Source of the DNA: Hydractinia symbiolongicarpus
Lineage: Eukaryota; Cnidaria; Hydrozoa; Anthoathecata; Hydractiniidae
Direction of reading: 5' to 3'
Length of the DNA stretch: 64,000 bases
Assembly: GCF_029227915.1 (NCBI RefSeq)
Contig: NC_079881.1
Coordinates: 32,093,501-32,157,500, forward strand
This document shows, one piece after another, positions 1-13,582 of the stretch (within the stretch, counting starts at the first letter, position 1; the number at the start of each line of letters is the position of its first letter). The notes under the pieces are model-generated. The model was not told the origin of the DNA and made no database searches. It was given only the letters and a program-made list of their open reading frames with translations. The position numbers and the translations under genes are program-made.

Positions 1-3000
1 CACGGTGTTACGAATTGGTGACGCGACCGTTGTAACTCACACGCACTGATACCGTTAGAAAATCAATGAAATATAGTTTTCGAAACTCTTTCTAGTTCCT
101 CAGGTCGCGCTAACGGCTAGGATAAGTCTCACAGTATGAATGAGTCATTGATCTACATTTGTAAATAAAAAGCTAATACAGTGTCCAGTGTAACTGCGGA
201 GTTCCAGCATTCATGCCAAAGTAAGAAGAATGTTAATTCTTGGAGTTCAATCGTCTCATTTACCACATTTATAAGGTCAAAGTCCAAAATCAGTTCAATT
301 AGATCCCACGGTCAATCGTTTCACTGTTAAAAGCAATGCTACCTAGTAATAACAGAAAAATTTCGCTATATACATCTTGGTACGAATATGTGACGCAATC
401 GTTGTAAATCAAACAGATGGATTCCATTAGAAAGTCAATGAAATGTAGTTTTCGAAACTGTCTCTATTTCTTCCGCGCGCTAACGGCTAGGATAAGAAAC
501 AGAGTAAAAACGACTCCTTCATCTAAATTTGTAAATAAAGAGCTAACACAGCGCACAATGTAATTACTGAGTTCTTGCAATCATGCCAAGGTAACAAGAA
601 TGTTAAATTTTAGAGTTCAATTGTCTCATTTACCACATTTATAAGGTCAAAGTCCAACATCAGTTCAATTAGGTCCCACGTTCAATCGTTTCACTGTTAA
701 AAGCAATGCAACCTAGTAATATGGGAAAAATATCGCTAAATACACGGTGTTACGAATTGGTGACGCGACCGTTGTAACTCAAACGGACTGATACCGTTAG
801 AAAATCAATGAAATATAGTTTTCGAAACTCTTTCTAGTTCCTCAGGTCGCGCTAACGGCTAGGATAAGAAACAGAGTAAAAACCACTCCTTGATCTAAAT
901 TTGTAAATAAAGAGCTAACACAGCGCACAATGTAATTACTGAGTTCTGGCAATCATGCCAAGGTAACAAGAATGTTAAATTTTGGAGTTCAATTGTCTCA
1001 TTTACCACATTTATAAGGTCAAAGTCCAACATCAGTTCAATTAGGTCCCACGTTCAATCGTTTCACTGTTAAAAGGAATGCAACCTAGTAGTAACGGAAA
1101 GATATCGCTAAGCACTTGTTGGTACGAATATGTGACTCAACTGTTGTAACTCAAACGGAGTGATACCCTTACAAAGTCAATGAAATATAGTTTTCGAAAC
1201 TGTAACTAGTTCTTCAGGTCGCGCTAACGGCTAGGATAAGTCTCATAGTATAAATGACTCATTTATCTACATTTGTAAATAAGAGTTAACACAGTGTCCC
1301 GTGTGACTGCAGAGTTCCAGCATTCATGCCAAAGGAAGAAGAATGTTAATTCTTGGAGTCCAATCGTCTCATTTACCACATTTATAAGGTCAAAGTTCAA
1401 AATCAGTTCAATTTGATCCCACGGTCAATCGTTTCACTGTTAAAAGGAATGCAACCTAGTAATAAAGGAAAAATATCGCTAAATACATGTTGGTACGAAT
1501 ATGTGACTCAACGGTTGTAACTCAAACCGACTGATACCGTTAGAAAGTCAATGATATGTTGTTTTTGAAACTGTCTCTATTTCTTCAGGGCGCGCTGACG
1601 GATAGGAGTAGTCTCTCAGTAAGAATGACTAATTGAGCTACATTTGTAAATAAAGGGCTAACCAGCGTCCTGTCTAACTGCAGAGTTCCAGCATTCATGC
1701 CAAAGTAACAAGAATGTTAATTCTTGGAGTTCAATTGTCTCATTTACCACATTTATAAGGTCAAAGTCCAAAATCAGTTCAATTAGGTCCCACGGTCAAT
1801 CGTTTCACTGTTAAAAGCAATGCAACCTAGTAATATGGGAAAAATATCGCTAAATACACGGTGTTACGAATTGGTGACGCGACCGTTGTAACTCAAACGG
1901 ACTGATACCGTTAGAAAATCAATGAAATATAGTTTTCGAAACTCTTTCTAGTTCCTCAGGTCGCGCTAACGGCTAGGATAAGTCTCACAGTATGAATGAG
2001 TCATTGATCTACATTTGTAAATAAAGAGCTAATACAGTGTCCAGTGTAACTGCGGAGTTCCAGCATTCATGCCAAAGTAAGAAGAATGTTAATTCTTGGA
2101 GTTCAATTGTTTCAATTACCACATTTATAAGGTCAAAGACCAAAATCAGTTCCATTAGGTCCCACGTTCAATCGTTTCACTGTTAAAAGGAATGCAACCT
2201 AGTAGTAACGGAAAAATATCGCTAAGTACATGTTGGTACGAATATGTGACTCAACCGTTGTAACTCAAACGGACTGATACCGTTAGAAAGTCAATGATAT
2301 GTTGTTTTTGAAACTGTCTCTCTTTCTTCAGGGCGCGCTGACGGATAAAAGTATAGTCTCACAGTAAGAATGACTAATTGATCTACATTTGTAAATAAGG
2401 GCTAACCAGCGTCCTTTGTAACTGCAGAGTTCCAGCATTCATGATAAAGTAACAAGAATGTTAATTCTTGGAGTTCAATCGTCTCATTTACCACATTTGT
2501 AAGGTCAAAGTCCAAAATCAGTTCAGTTAGATCCCACGGTCAATGGTTTCACTGTTAAAAGCAATGCTACCTAGTAACAACAGAAAAATATCGCTATAAA
2601 CATCTTGGTACGAATATGTGACGCAATCGTTGTAAATCAAACAGATAGATTCCATTAGAAAGTCAATGAAATGTAGTTTTCCCAACAGTCTCTATTTCTT
2701 CTGCCCGCTAACGGCTAGGATAAGAAACAGAGTAAAAACCACTCCTTGATCTAAATTTGCAAATAAAGAGCTAACACAGCGCACAATGTAATTACTGAGT
2801 TCTGTCAATCATGGCAAGGTAACAAGAATGTTAATTCTTGGAGTTCAATTGTGTCACTTACCACATTTATAAGATCAAAGTCCAACATCAGTTCAATTAG
2901 GTCCCACGTTCAACCGTTTCACTGTTAAAAGGAATGCAACCTAGTAGTAACGGAAAAATATCGCTAAGTACTTGTTGGTACGAATATGTGACTCAACTGT

Positions 3001-3675
3001 TGTAACTCAAACGGACTGATACCCTTACAAAGTCAATGAAATATAGTTTTCGAAACTGTCCCTAGTTCTTCAGGTCGCGCTAACGGCTAGGATAAGTCTC
3101 ATAGTATGAATGACTCATTAATCTACATTTGTAAATAAAGAGTTAACACAGTGTCCCGTGTAACTGCAGAGTTCCTGCATTCATGCCAAATGAAGAAGAA
3201 TGTTAATTCTTGGAGTCCAATCGTCTCATTTACCACATTTATAAGGTCAAAGTTCAAAATCAATTCAATTAGATCCCACGGTCAATCGTTTCACTGTTAA
3301 AAGGAATGCAGCCTAGTAATAACGGAAAAATATCGCTAAATACATGTTGGTACGAATATGTGACTCAACGGTTGTAACTCAAACGGACTGATACCGTTAG
3401 AAAGTCAATGAAATGTAATTTTCGAAACTGTCTCTATTTCTTCTGCGCGCTAACGGCTAGGATAAGAAACATAGTAAAAACCACTCCTTGATCTAAATTT
3501 GTAAATAAAGAGCTAACACAGCGCACAATGTAATTACTGAGTTCTGGCAATCATGCCAAGGTAACAAGAATCTTAAATTTTGGAGTTCAATTGTCTCATT
3601 TACCACATTTATAAGGTCAAAGTCCAACATCAGTTCAATTAGGTCCCACGTTCAATCGTTTCACTGTTAAAAGGA

Positions 3676-6600
3676 ATGCAACCTAGTAGTAACGGAAAAA
3701 TATCGCTAAATAATTGTTGGTACAAATATGTGACTCAACCGTTGCAACTCAAACGGACTGATACCGTTAGAAAGTCAATGAAATGTAATTTTCGAAACTG
3801 TCTCTATTTCTTCTGCGCGCTAACGGCTAGGATAAGAAACAGAGTAAAAACCACTCCTTGATCTAAATTTGTAAATAAAGAGCTAACACAGCGCACAATG
3901 TAATTACTGAGTTCTGGCAATCATGCCAAGGTAACAAGAATGTTAAATTTTGGAGTTCAATTGTCTCATTTACCACATTTATAAGGTCAATGTCCAACAT
4001 CAGTTCAATTAGGTCACACGTTCAATCGTTTCACTGTTAAAAGGAATGCAACCTAGTAGTAACGGAAAGATATCGCTAAGCACTTGTTGGTACGAATATG
4101 TGACTCAACTGTTGTAACTTAAACGGAGTGATACCCTTACAAAGTCAATGAAATATAGTTTTCGAAACTGTAACTAGTTCTTCAGGTCGCGCTAACGGCT
4201 AGGATAAGTCTCATAGTATAAATGACTCATTTATCTACATTTGTAAATAAGAGTTAACACAGTGTCCCGTGTGACTGCAGAGTTCCAGCATTCATGCCAA
4301 AGGAAGAAGAATGTTAATTCTTGGAGTCCAATCGTCTCATTTACCACATTTAAAAGGTCAAAGTTCAAAATCAGTTCAATTTGATCCCACGGTCAATCGT
4401 TTCACTGTTAAAAGGAATGCAACCTAGTAATAAAGGAAAAATATCGCTAAATACATGTTGGTACGAATATGTGACTCAACGGTTGTAACTCAAACGGACT
4501 GATACAGTTAGAAAGTCAATGATATGTTGTTTTTGAAACTGTCTCTATTTCTTCAGGGCGCGCTGACGGATAGGAGTAGTCTCTCAGTAAGAATGACTAA
4601 TTGATCTACGTTTGTAAATAAAGGGCTAACCAGCGTCCTGTCTAACTGCAGAGTTCCAGCATTCATGCCAAAGTAACAAGAATGTTAATTCTTGGAGTTC
4701 AATTGTCTCATTTACCACATTTATAAGGTCAAAGTCCAAAATCAGTTCAATTAGGTCCCACGGTCAATCGTTTCACTGTTAAAAGCAATGCAACCTAGTA
4801 ATATGGGAAAAATATCGCTAAACACACGGTGTTACGAATTGGTGACGCGACCGTTGTAACTCAAACGGACTGATACCGTTAGAAAATCAATGAAATATAG
4901 TTTTCGAAACTCTTTCTAGTTCCTCAGGTCGCGCTAACGGCTAGGATAAGTCTCACAGTATGAATGAGTCATTGATCTACATTTGTAAATAAAGAGCTAA
5001 TACAGTGTCCAGTGTAACTGCGGAGTTCCAGCATTCATGCCAAAGTAAGAAGAATGTTAATTCTTGGAGTTCAATTGTTTCAATTACCACATTTATAAGG
5101 TCAAAGTCCAAAATCAGTTCAATTAGATCCCACGGTCAATCGTTTAACTGTTAAAAGCAATGCTACCTAGTAATAACAGAAAAATTTCGCTATATACATC
5201 TTGGTACGAATATGTGACGCAATCGTTGTAAATCAAACAGATGGATTCCATTAGAAAGTCAATGAAATGTAGTTTTCGAAACTGTCTCTTTTTCTTCCGC
5301 GCGCTAACGGCTAGGATAAGAAACAGAGTAAAAATGACTCCTTGATCTAAATTTGTAAATAAAGAGCTAACACAGCGTCCAGTGTAACTGCAGAGTTCCA
5401 GCATTCATGCCAAAGTAACAAGAATGTTAATTCTTGGAGTTCAATTGTCTCATTTACCACATTTATAAGGTCAAAGACCAAAATCAGTTCCATTAGGTCA
5501 CACGATCAATCTTTTGACTGTTAAGAGCAATGCAACCTAGCAATAACGGAAAAATATCGCTAAATAATTGTTGGTACAAATATGTGACTCAACCGTTGCA
5601 ACTCAAACGGACTGATAACTTTAGAAAGTCAATGAAATGTAGTTTTCGAAACTGTCTCTATTTCTTCCGTGCGCTAACGGCTAGGATAAGAAACAGAGTA
5701 AAAACCACTCCTTGATTTAAATTTGCAAATACAGAGCTAACACAGTGCACAATGTAATTACTGAGTTGTGGCAATCATGCCAAGGTAACAAGAATTTTAA
5801 TTCTTGGAGTTCAATTGTCTCATTTACCACATTTATAAGGTCAAAGACCAAAATCAGTTCCATTAGGTCACACGATCAATCTTTTGACTGTTAAGGGCAA
5901 TGCAACCTAGCAATAACGGAAAAATATCGCTAAATAAATGTTGATACGAATATGTGACTCAACCGTTGCAACTCAAACGGACTGATAACTTTAGAAAGTC
6001 AATGAAATATAGTTTTCGAAACTGTAACTAGTTCTTCAGGTCGCGCTAATGGCTAGGATAAGTCTCATAGTATAAATGACTCATTGATCTACATTTGTAA
6101 ATAAGAGTTAACACAGTGTCCCGTGTGACTGCAGAGTTCCAGCATTCATGCCAAAGGAAGAAGAATGTTAATTCTTGGAGTCCAATCGTCTCATTTACCA
6201 CATTTATAAGGTCAAAGTTCAAAATCAGTTCAATTTGATCCCACGGTCAATCGTTTCACTGTTAAAAGGAATGCAACCTAGTAATAACGGAAAAATATCG
6301 CTAAATACATGTTGATACGAATATGTGACTCAACGGTTGTAACTCAAACGGACTGATACCGTTAGAAAGTCAATGATATGTTGTTTTTGAAACTGTCTCT
6401 ATTTCTTCAGGGCGCGCTGACGGATAGGAGTAGTCTCCCAGTAAGAATGACTAATTGATCTACATTTGTAAATAAAGGGCTAACCAGCGTCCTGTCTAAC
6501 TGCAGAGTTCCAGCATTTATGCCAAAGTAACAAGAATGTTAATTCTTGGAGTTCAATTGTCTCATTTACCACATTTATAAGGTCAAAGTCCAAAATCAGT

Positions 6601-7383
6601 TCAATTAGGTCCTACGGTCAATGGTTTCACTGTTAAAAGCAATGCAACCTAGTAATATGGGGAAAATATCGCTAAATACACGGTGTTACGAATTGGTGAC
6701 GCGACCGTTGTAACTCAAACGGACTGATACCGTTAGAAAATCAATGAAATATAGTTTTCGAAACTCTTTCTAGTTCCTCAGGTCGCGCTAACGGCTAGGA
6801 TAAGTCTCACAGTATGAATGAGTCATTGATCTACATTTGTAAATAAAGAGCTAATACAGTGTCCAGTGTAACTGCGGAGTTCCAGCATTCATGCCAAAGT
6901 AAGAAGAATGTTAATTCTTGGAGTTCAATTGTTTCAATTACCACATTTATAAGGTCAAAGTCCAAAATCAGTTCAATTAGATCCCACGGTCAATCGTTTC
7001 ACTGTTAAAAGCAATGCTACCTAGTAATAACAGAAAAATTTCGCTATATACATCTTGGTACGAATATGTGACGCAATCGTTGTAAATCAAACAGATGGAT
7101 TCCATTAGAAAGTCAATGAAATGTAGTTTTCGAAACTGTCTCTATTTCTTCCGCGAGCTAACGGCTAGGATAAGAAACAGAGTAAAAACGACTCCTTGAT
7201 CTAAATTTGTTAATAAAGAGCTAACACAGCGCACAATGTAATTACTGTGTTCTGGCAATCATGCCAAGGTAACAAGAATGTTAATTCTTGGAGTTCAATT
7301 GTCTCATTTACCACATTTATAAGGTCAAAGACCAAAATCAGTGCCATTAGGTCACACGATCAATCTTTTCACTGTTAAGAGCA
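3676..7383. repeat. Two pentameric higher-order satellite units (~1,854 bp each)
   Basis: Within the 371-bp array, equivalent positions recur at 3676, 5530 and 7384, exactly 1,854 bases apart (five monomers). The subtype order B-C-D-A-B repeats in 3676-5529 and 5530-7383 and continues in diverged form past 7384. A C-D-A block near 1094-2090 also reappears near 4063-5060, an offset of eight monomers (~2,969 bp). So duplications of more than one size have shaped the array. The C monomer of the second unit begins with B-like sequence and looks chimeric. Confidence 0.8.
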
Positions 7384-8904
7384 ATGCAACCTAGCAATAA
7401 CGGAAAAATATCGCTAAATAAATGTTGGTACGAATATGTGACTCAACCGTTGCAACTCACATGGACTGATAACTTTAGAAAGTCAATGAAATGTAGTTTT
7501 CGAAACTGTCTCTATTTCTTCCGCGCGCTAACGGCTAGGAAAAGTCCCAGAGTAAAAACGACTCCTTGATCTAAATTTGTAAATAAAGAGGTAACACAGC
7601 GTAAAATGCAATTACTGAGTTCTGGCAATCATGTCAAAGTAACAAGAGTGTTAATTCTTGGAGTTCAATTGTCTCATTTACCACATTTATAAGGTCAAAG
7701 TCCAACATTAGTTCAATTAGGTCCCACGATCAATCGTTTCACTGTTAAAAGCAAATGCAACCTAGTAATATCTGAAAATTATCGCTAAATATATGTTGTT
7801 GCGAATATGTGACGCAACCGTTGTAACTCTAACGGACTGATACCTTTAGAAAGTCAATGAAATGTAGTTTTTGAAACTGTCTCTATTTCTTCCCCGCGCT
7901 AACGGCTAGGAAAAGTCCCAAAGTAAAAACGACTTCTTGATCTAAATTTGTAAATAAAGAGGTAACACAGCGCAAAATCCAATTACTGAGTTCTGGCAAT
8001 CATGCCAAGGTAATAAAAATGTTAATTCTTGGAGTTCAATTGTCTCATTTACCACATTTATAAGGTCAAAGTCCAACATCAGTTCAATTAGGTCCCACGA
8101 TCAATCGTTTCACTGTTAAAAGCAAATGCAACCTAGTAATATCAGAAAATTATCGCTAAATACATGTTTGTGCGAATATGTGACGCAACCGTTGTAACTC
8201 TAACGGACTGATACCCTTAGAAAGTCAATAAAATATAGTTTTCGAAACTGTCCCTAGTTCTTCACGTCGCGCTAACGGCTAGGATATGTCTCACAGTATG
8301 AATGACTCATTGATCTACATTTGTAAATAAAGAGCTAACACAGTGTCCAGTGTAACTGCAGAGTTCCAGCATACATGCCAATGAGAGAAGAATGTTAATT
8401 CTTGGAGTCCAATCGTCTCATTTACCACATTTATAAGGTCAAAGTCCAAAATCAGTTCAATTAGATCCCACGGTCAATCGTTTCACTGTTAAAAGGAATG
8501 CAACCTAGTAATAACGGAAAAATATCGCTAAATACATATTGGTACGAATATGTGACACAACTGTTGTAACTCAAACGGACTGATACCGTTAGAAAGTCAA
8601 TGATATGTTGTTTTTGAAACTGTCTCTCTTTCTTCAGGGCGCGCTGACGGATAGGAGTAGTCTCACAGTAAGAATGACTAATTGATCTACATTTGTAAAT
8701 AAAGGGCTAACCAGCGTCCTGTGTAACTGCAGAGTATCAGCATTCATGCTAAAGTAACAAGAATGTTAATTCTTGGAGTTCAATTGTCTCATTTTCCACA
8801 TTTATAAGGTCAAAGTCTAAAATCAGTTCAATTAGGTCCCATGGTCAATCGTTTCACTGTTAAAAGCAATGCAATCTAGTAATATCGGAAAAATATCGCT
8901 AAAT

Positions 8905-9124
8905 ACATGGTGTTACCAATTGGTGACGCGACCGTTGCAACTCAAACGAACGGACTTCCGGCAATCATACCAACGTAACAAGAATGGTAATTCTTGTATT
9001 GCAATTGTATAATTTACCATATTTATAAGGTCAAAGACAAAAATCAGTTCAATTAGTTCTCACGATCAATCTTTTCACTGTTTAAAGCAATGCAACCTAG
9101 TAATACCGGAAAAATATCGCTAAA
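8905..9124. repeat. Internally deleted satellite monomer (~220 bp)
   Basis: The conserved TCAATC..TTTCACTGTT block at 8844 is followed by the next one only 220 bases later, at 9064, instead of 371. The A-type start (GTGTTACCAATTGG) jumps from AACTCAAACG directly to CCGGCAATCATACC, so about 151 bases of the middle are missing. This copy sits near the degenerating edge of the array. Confidence 0.85.
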
Positions 9125-10050
9125 TACATGTTGGTACGAATGTGTGACTCAACCGTTGTAACTCAAACGGACTGATACCGTTAGAAAGTCAATGAAATGT
9201 AGTTTTCGAAACTGTCTCTATTTCTTCCGCGCGCTAACGGCTAGGATAAGAAACAGAGTAAAAACCACTCCTTGATCTAAATTTGTAAATAAAGAGCTAA
9301 CACAGCGCACAATGTAATTACTGAGTTCTGGCAATCATGCCAAGGTAACAAGAATGTTAATTCTTGGAGTTCAATTGTCTCACTTACCACATTTATAAGA
9401 TCAAAGTCCAACATCAGTTCAATTAGGTCCCACGGTCAATCGTTTCACTGTTAAAAGCTATTCAACCTAGTAATTTCAGAAAAATATCGCTAAATACATG
9501 GTGGTAACAATTGGTGACGCAACCGTTGTAACGCAAACGGACGGATACCGCTAGAAAGTTAATGGAATGTAGTTTTTAAAACTGTCTCTATTTCTTCAGC
9601 GCGCGCTAAGGGCTAGGATTAGTCACAGAGTAAAAATGACTCATTGATTTAAATTTGTAAACAATGAGCTACCACAACGCGCAGTGTAAATACTGAGTTC
9701 AGCCAATCAAGCCAACGTAAGAAGAATGTTAATTCATAGAGTCTAATTGTCTCATTTACCACATTTAAAAGGTCAAAGTCCAAAATCAGTTCAATTAGGT
9801 CCCGCGATAAATTGTTTCACTTTTAAAAGCGATACAACCTAGTAATATCGGAAAAATATCGCCAAATTTATGTTCGTACGAACATGTGACGCAACCGTTG
9901 TAACTCAAACGGACTGATACTGTTAGAAAGTTAATGAAATGTAGTTTTTGAAACTGTCTCTATTTCTTCAGCGCGTGCTAACGGCTAGGATTGGTACCAA
10001 AGTGAGAAGTACTTTTTTATCTAAATTTTTAAATAAAGCGCTACCACAGC

Positions 10051-12099
10051 GCGTTCTTTTTTATTGTGTGTGGAGGATTTAATGCGATTTGGCATTTCAT
10101 GCAAATTTGAACGTTCAGAAATCTATTATCTGCATTAAAAAGCAACAAAAAGTGAATGCCAAGAAAGGAAAGAACCTGATAAAAGGAGTTTTGTGAGAAA
10201 TGGTTTTGGAAAGCTGGAGTCAGTGAGGACTTAGCTTCTTTTGATAAGCATAAAAGTCAGATTTAGCTGCCGTATAAGCGACTTCTGCAACCCTTTTCTT
10301 TCAGGTAGGTAAAAGTCAGAGTGCGATCTTTTCCATACTTCAAAGTTTGTAGGATAATCCTTAGTTGCATACAGTCAAGTAAATAAAGCTAGGTCTAAAA
10401 ACTCTGTTACCAAACATAAACACTAATATAACACTATATCTTTTTCGAAATGCATTCATTTCACTTGAGAAAATTATTTTTAAAATAAATGTAAAACTAT
10501 TATTGCAATGTAATATACGGAAACAATAAATTACAAACTTCCTATTTTTTTTCCAGTACCACCTTAGGTATAATGAATGACTTCTATGTCACGAATGTAT
10601 TCTGTTTTATCATGTTGTATTGGTACAGAATGCCTTGTGTCATTTAAATAATCCCCTCGTCGAATGCCTTCGTCTTTAGAAGGAACCCATCAATATTTAT
10701 GACAGCACCTACCTAGAACAAAAAAAAAACAATATGCATAATTTTGTGTTTCCATTCGCAAAATTTACTGGACAAGGGGCGGATTTAGACTTCGGTCACT
10801 TGGGCACTTGCCTAAGTAGAATTTTCCTGTGAAAAGATCTTGCGTATCTAAAACTAGTAATTGGTCTAAAAGGAACACATAATTTTATTATAAGCGTTTA
10901 ATAAGGTTCACTCAGGAGTGTTAATGACACTTGACTGCGATGTGGTTTGCCAAAGTAGTATGGCTTTCACCGTAGTCGAACTACATATTGCCGCATTACG
11001 TAGAATTTGGTTCTGGTTTGTTTGAAATGCTCAGCTAACTTCGGCAAGCTGCAATGCTGATGTTCCCTTCCAATTCAACATGTCTACCAAAAGAGGGCTG
11101 AGGAATTGTTTTTACTGACCTGCAGTAAGTAGGTGGGAGTTTCTGAGTTTGAAATATATGATTGTGGAATGAAGACTGAGAAAGAGTTGCAAAGAAGAAA
11201 CGTTACTAAAAAACATTTCTTTTTTGTATCACCTGTAATTGCAAAAGAAAAGTAGTCTCATAAAAATCATAGCGTCAACTCAATGACTATACTACACACA
11301 GGTGCCTCTTATTTTTATTTCCATTTACTGTAGAGCAAGATTTTGCTTTGTATTACTGTGCTAGCAAGTGTCAACATAAAACTGTTTAGTTTCACTTTCA
11401 ACAAATTCGAAAGATCTTTTTCAATTTCAAAAGAATTTTTTTGTTATCTTGTGTTTCTTTTTTTATTTAAGTAACAAGACATTTTTAACAACACAATGAA
11501 TGAAATAAGTAGCCCGCTGGTTACTTTTTGTAGCTGGTAAAAGTATAATGTATAAAAATTTGTTGACGTTCATCACAACTTTGTGTAATTGCTTTTGTGG
11601 ACTCAAAGATTCTTGCAATGGACACTTTCCAAATGATTTTTCAACATGCTATGAGGTCTATAAAGAGAACACCAGGCTTGAGAAAAAGGGTCTAATAAGA
11701 CTATATAATGTTTCGCCTTAAAATCTCTAGCGTCATCTCTAGCCAAATAATTCCCGTAAATATTGCTAATTACATTCAATTTGAGTAAGAAAAGGCATGG
11801 CCATTTAAATGGCAAAGGTTTTTCACTTAAGAAGTTGTAATGCTGACAGTCGTAGAAAATTTTTGTGGTTCTACCAAGACGGCGAGAACGACTTTAGTGC
11901 ATATACTATAGCAACCTTAGCCAGGACACAAAAATATTTAATAATGTAATTAACGATATCTGTTCTAAAACGATTTTGCTTTGGTAAATTTTTCAAGCAT
12001 CTGTAGTCATTATTACATTACAGCTATAACGTATTTTCAACCTTGAATGAACATTTTGAAAGTTTCAGCCAGAAGTTACAAAAGCAAATTATCAAAAGG
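10051..12099. other. Non-coding interval; starts with a short Helitron-A-like segment
   Basis: 10051-10110 (GTTCTTTTTTATT, then GTGTGGAGGATTTAATG) matches 21216-21265, just inside the 3' part of the Helitron-like element at 18785-21401. Beyond that I see AT-rich sequence with no gene, RNA or repeat I can support. ORFs in the interval are short, unsupported and lack family motifs. Confidence 0.5.
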
Positions 12100-13455
12100 G
12101 GATGATAAACGAAGACCATTCTTATCCTCAAAAATTCTGGAAGGCAATCAAAACTATCTTTTTAAACAAACCCAGAAATGTTGGAGTCAAGTCACATACA
12201 AATGATATGAAGTCACAAGGCGACAATTTCAGTTCTTATTATAAACAGTCAATAGAAAAATAAAGGTATGCGCTATACCTCTTTTCAATTTTAATTGGAA
12301 GTAGGTACCACCTTCACCACAACGAACTTGTAAAATATTTGTACTTAAGTATGATTCTAAAGGCATCATAAAGAAGGAATTCAGATCATTGAAAAGACAG
12401 AAAGCCACCGGAATTGACAATTTACCATCGGCACTTTCGAAGGACTGTGGTTGATTACATTACAGGCGCTACTATGTTGTAATATAAACCTTTGAATCAT
12501 GACTTCGACTGTTCCAACAATTTTTGAAAAGTGCAGGGGTAACGATTATATTTAAATTCGGGGATCCGTCACTGCCAACCAATTATCAGCCGATATACAT
12601 CCTTCTAGTGTTATGAAAAATACTTGAAAAGGCAGTCCACAAATCTGCCAGACTTCTTCGAAAACAAAAACCTTCTAACGAACTGTCAATATGGTTTTCG
12701 CCGTAATCGATCGACCAAGATGGCTGCAACGTTACTTTGTAATAAAATTAGACAGAATATGGATCCTGGAAAATTAGTCGGTCGTATTTATCTTGACCTC
12801 ACAAAAGCGTTCGATACAATTGGACATAACGTACTTCTTGATAAATTGAGATCGTATGGCATAAAAGGAAAATAACTGCTTTGGTTCACAGATTACCTGT
12901 TTAACAGATCACAACTCATTGAAATAGACATTAGTGTTAAATCTACTTACAAACCGATGTTCTGTGGCGAACCGCGGGGAGCGATACTGGGCCCACTGCT
13001 CTTAGATCATGCCCGTCAGTGTGTGGTGATAAAGTATGCAGACGATACTATAATTTATCTTGCTAACAAAGACGTTTCCGTAATCGAGGAATGTATTAAC
13101 GAGAATGTGGAATGCATCAGTAGATACTGCTTGGGGAACAAATTAATATTGAAAGGAAAAACTAAAGTGATGCTATCTAGCACATCAAAACGGTTAAAAA
13201 CATCCTGTAAAGAATTAGAAATCCTAATAGTGTCCCAATTAACTTCGTTACACAATATAACTATCATGGTATTATAGTTGATGACAACCTTGCAATGTCT
13301 GACAACTTCAATCGATCATATAGCTTACGTCTTAGATTGTTAGAGAGTATGAAACGTTTCTTAACATTAAAAACCTCCTAAAGTATCTATGTTTTGATAG
13401 TTATTCCACTATTAACATAGAACTGTCCTACACATTCAGTGTTTCCAATACACAG
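12100..13455 (+). pseudogene. Dead LINE (non-LTR retrotransposon) reverse transcriptase
   Basis: A degenerate RT of the jockey/CR1/L2-like kind. Recognisable pieces in order are: the pre-RT linker (QKFWKAIKTIF, ~12140); LKRQKATGIDNLP (~12390); a damaged NYQPIYILLVL block (~12575); CQYGFRRNRSTK (~12700); the motif A region YLDLTKAFDTIGHN (~12790); WFTDYLFNRSQ (~12880); a decayed motif B, GEPRGAILGPLLL (expected GVPQGSILGPLLF, ~12967); and YADDTIIYL (~13035). An in-frame TAA lies at 12873. Residues between motif B and YADD are missing, and further shifts are needed up to ~13330. No endonuclease domain is visible upstream. It is probably an old 5'-truncated insertion. The family differs from the three LINEs at the right of the window. 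Confidence 0.85.
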
Positions 13456-13582
13456 ATCGGAAGATTCGAATCCCTAGATTGACGAGCTAAGGCAAGTTTA
13501 AAACATCAAGTTTAAGAATTTCGACTTTGGAAGATAAAGCAACAATACTTATACGTAATGTTTTGTAAGTAAATAATTGTAC

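Larger units (their letters stand above)
1..10050. repeat. Satellite array, ~371-bp monomer, about 28 copies
   Basis: The block carrying TCAATCGTTTCACTGTTAAA recurs about every 371 bases from near 311 to near 9800, with AACGGCTAGGATAAG and CATTTACCACATTTATAAGG at fixed offsets. The array runs off the left edge. Subtypes differ in the segment after the TAACGGCTAGG box. I label them A (TCTCACAGTATGAATGAG), B (AAACAGAGTAAAAA), C (TCTCATAGTATAAATG), D (ATGATATGTTG, GACGGATAGGAG) and E (divergent, last two copies). Read in order, they give roughly A B A' C D A D B C' B' B' C D A B B C D A B B B'' C' D A(truncated) B E E. Copies degrade toward 9500-10050, as expected at an array edge. Non-coding. 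The recurrent 61-codon frames in B monomers are by-products of repetition. Confidence 0.97.

Noticed and set aside
3676-7569. Three similar 61-codon plus-strand ORFs (3676, 5530, 7384) as a small gene family
   Set aside because: They are exactly one higher-order satellite unit apart, lie wholly in B-type monomers, and have no support beyond repeat identity; other monomers break the frame.
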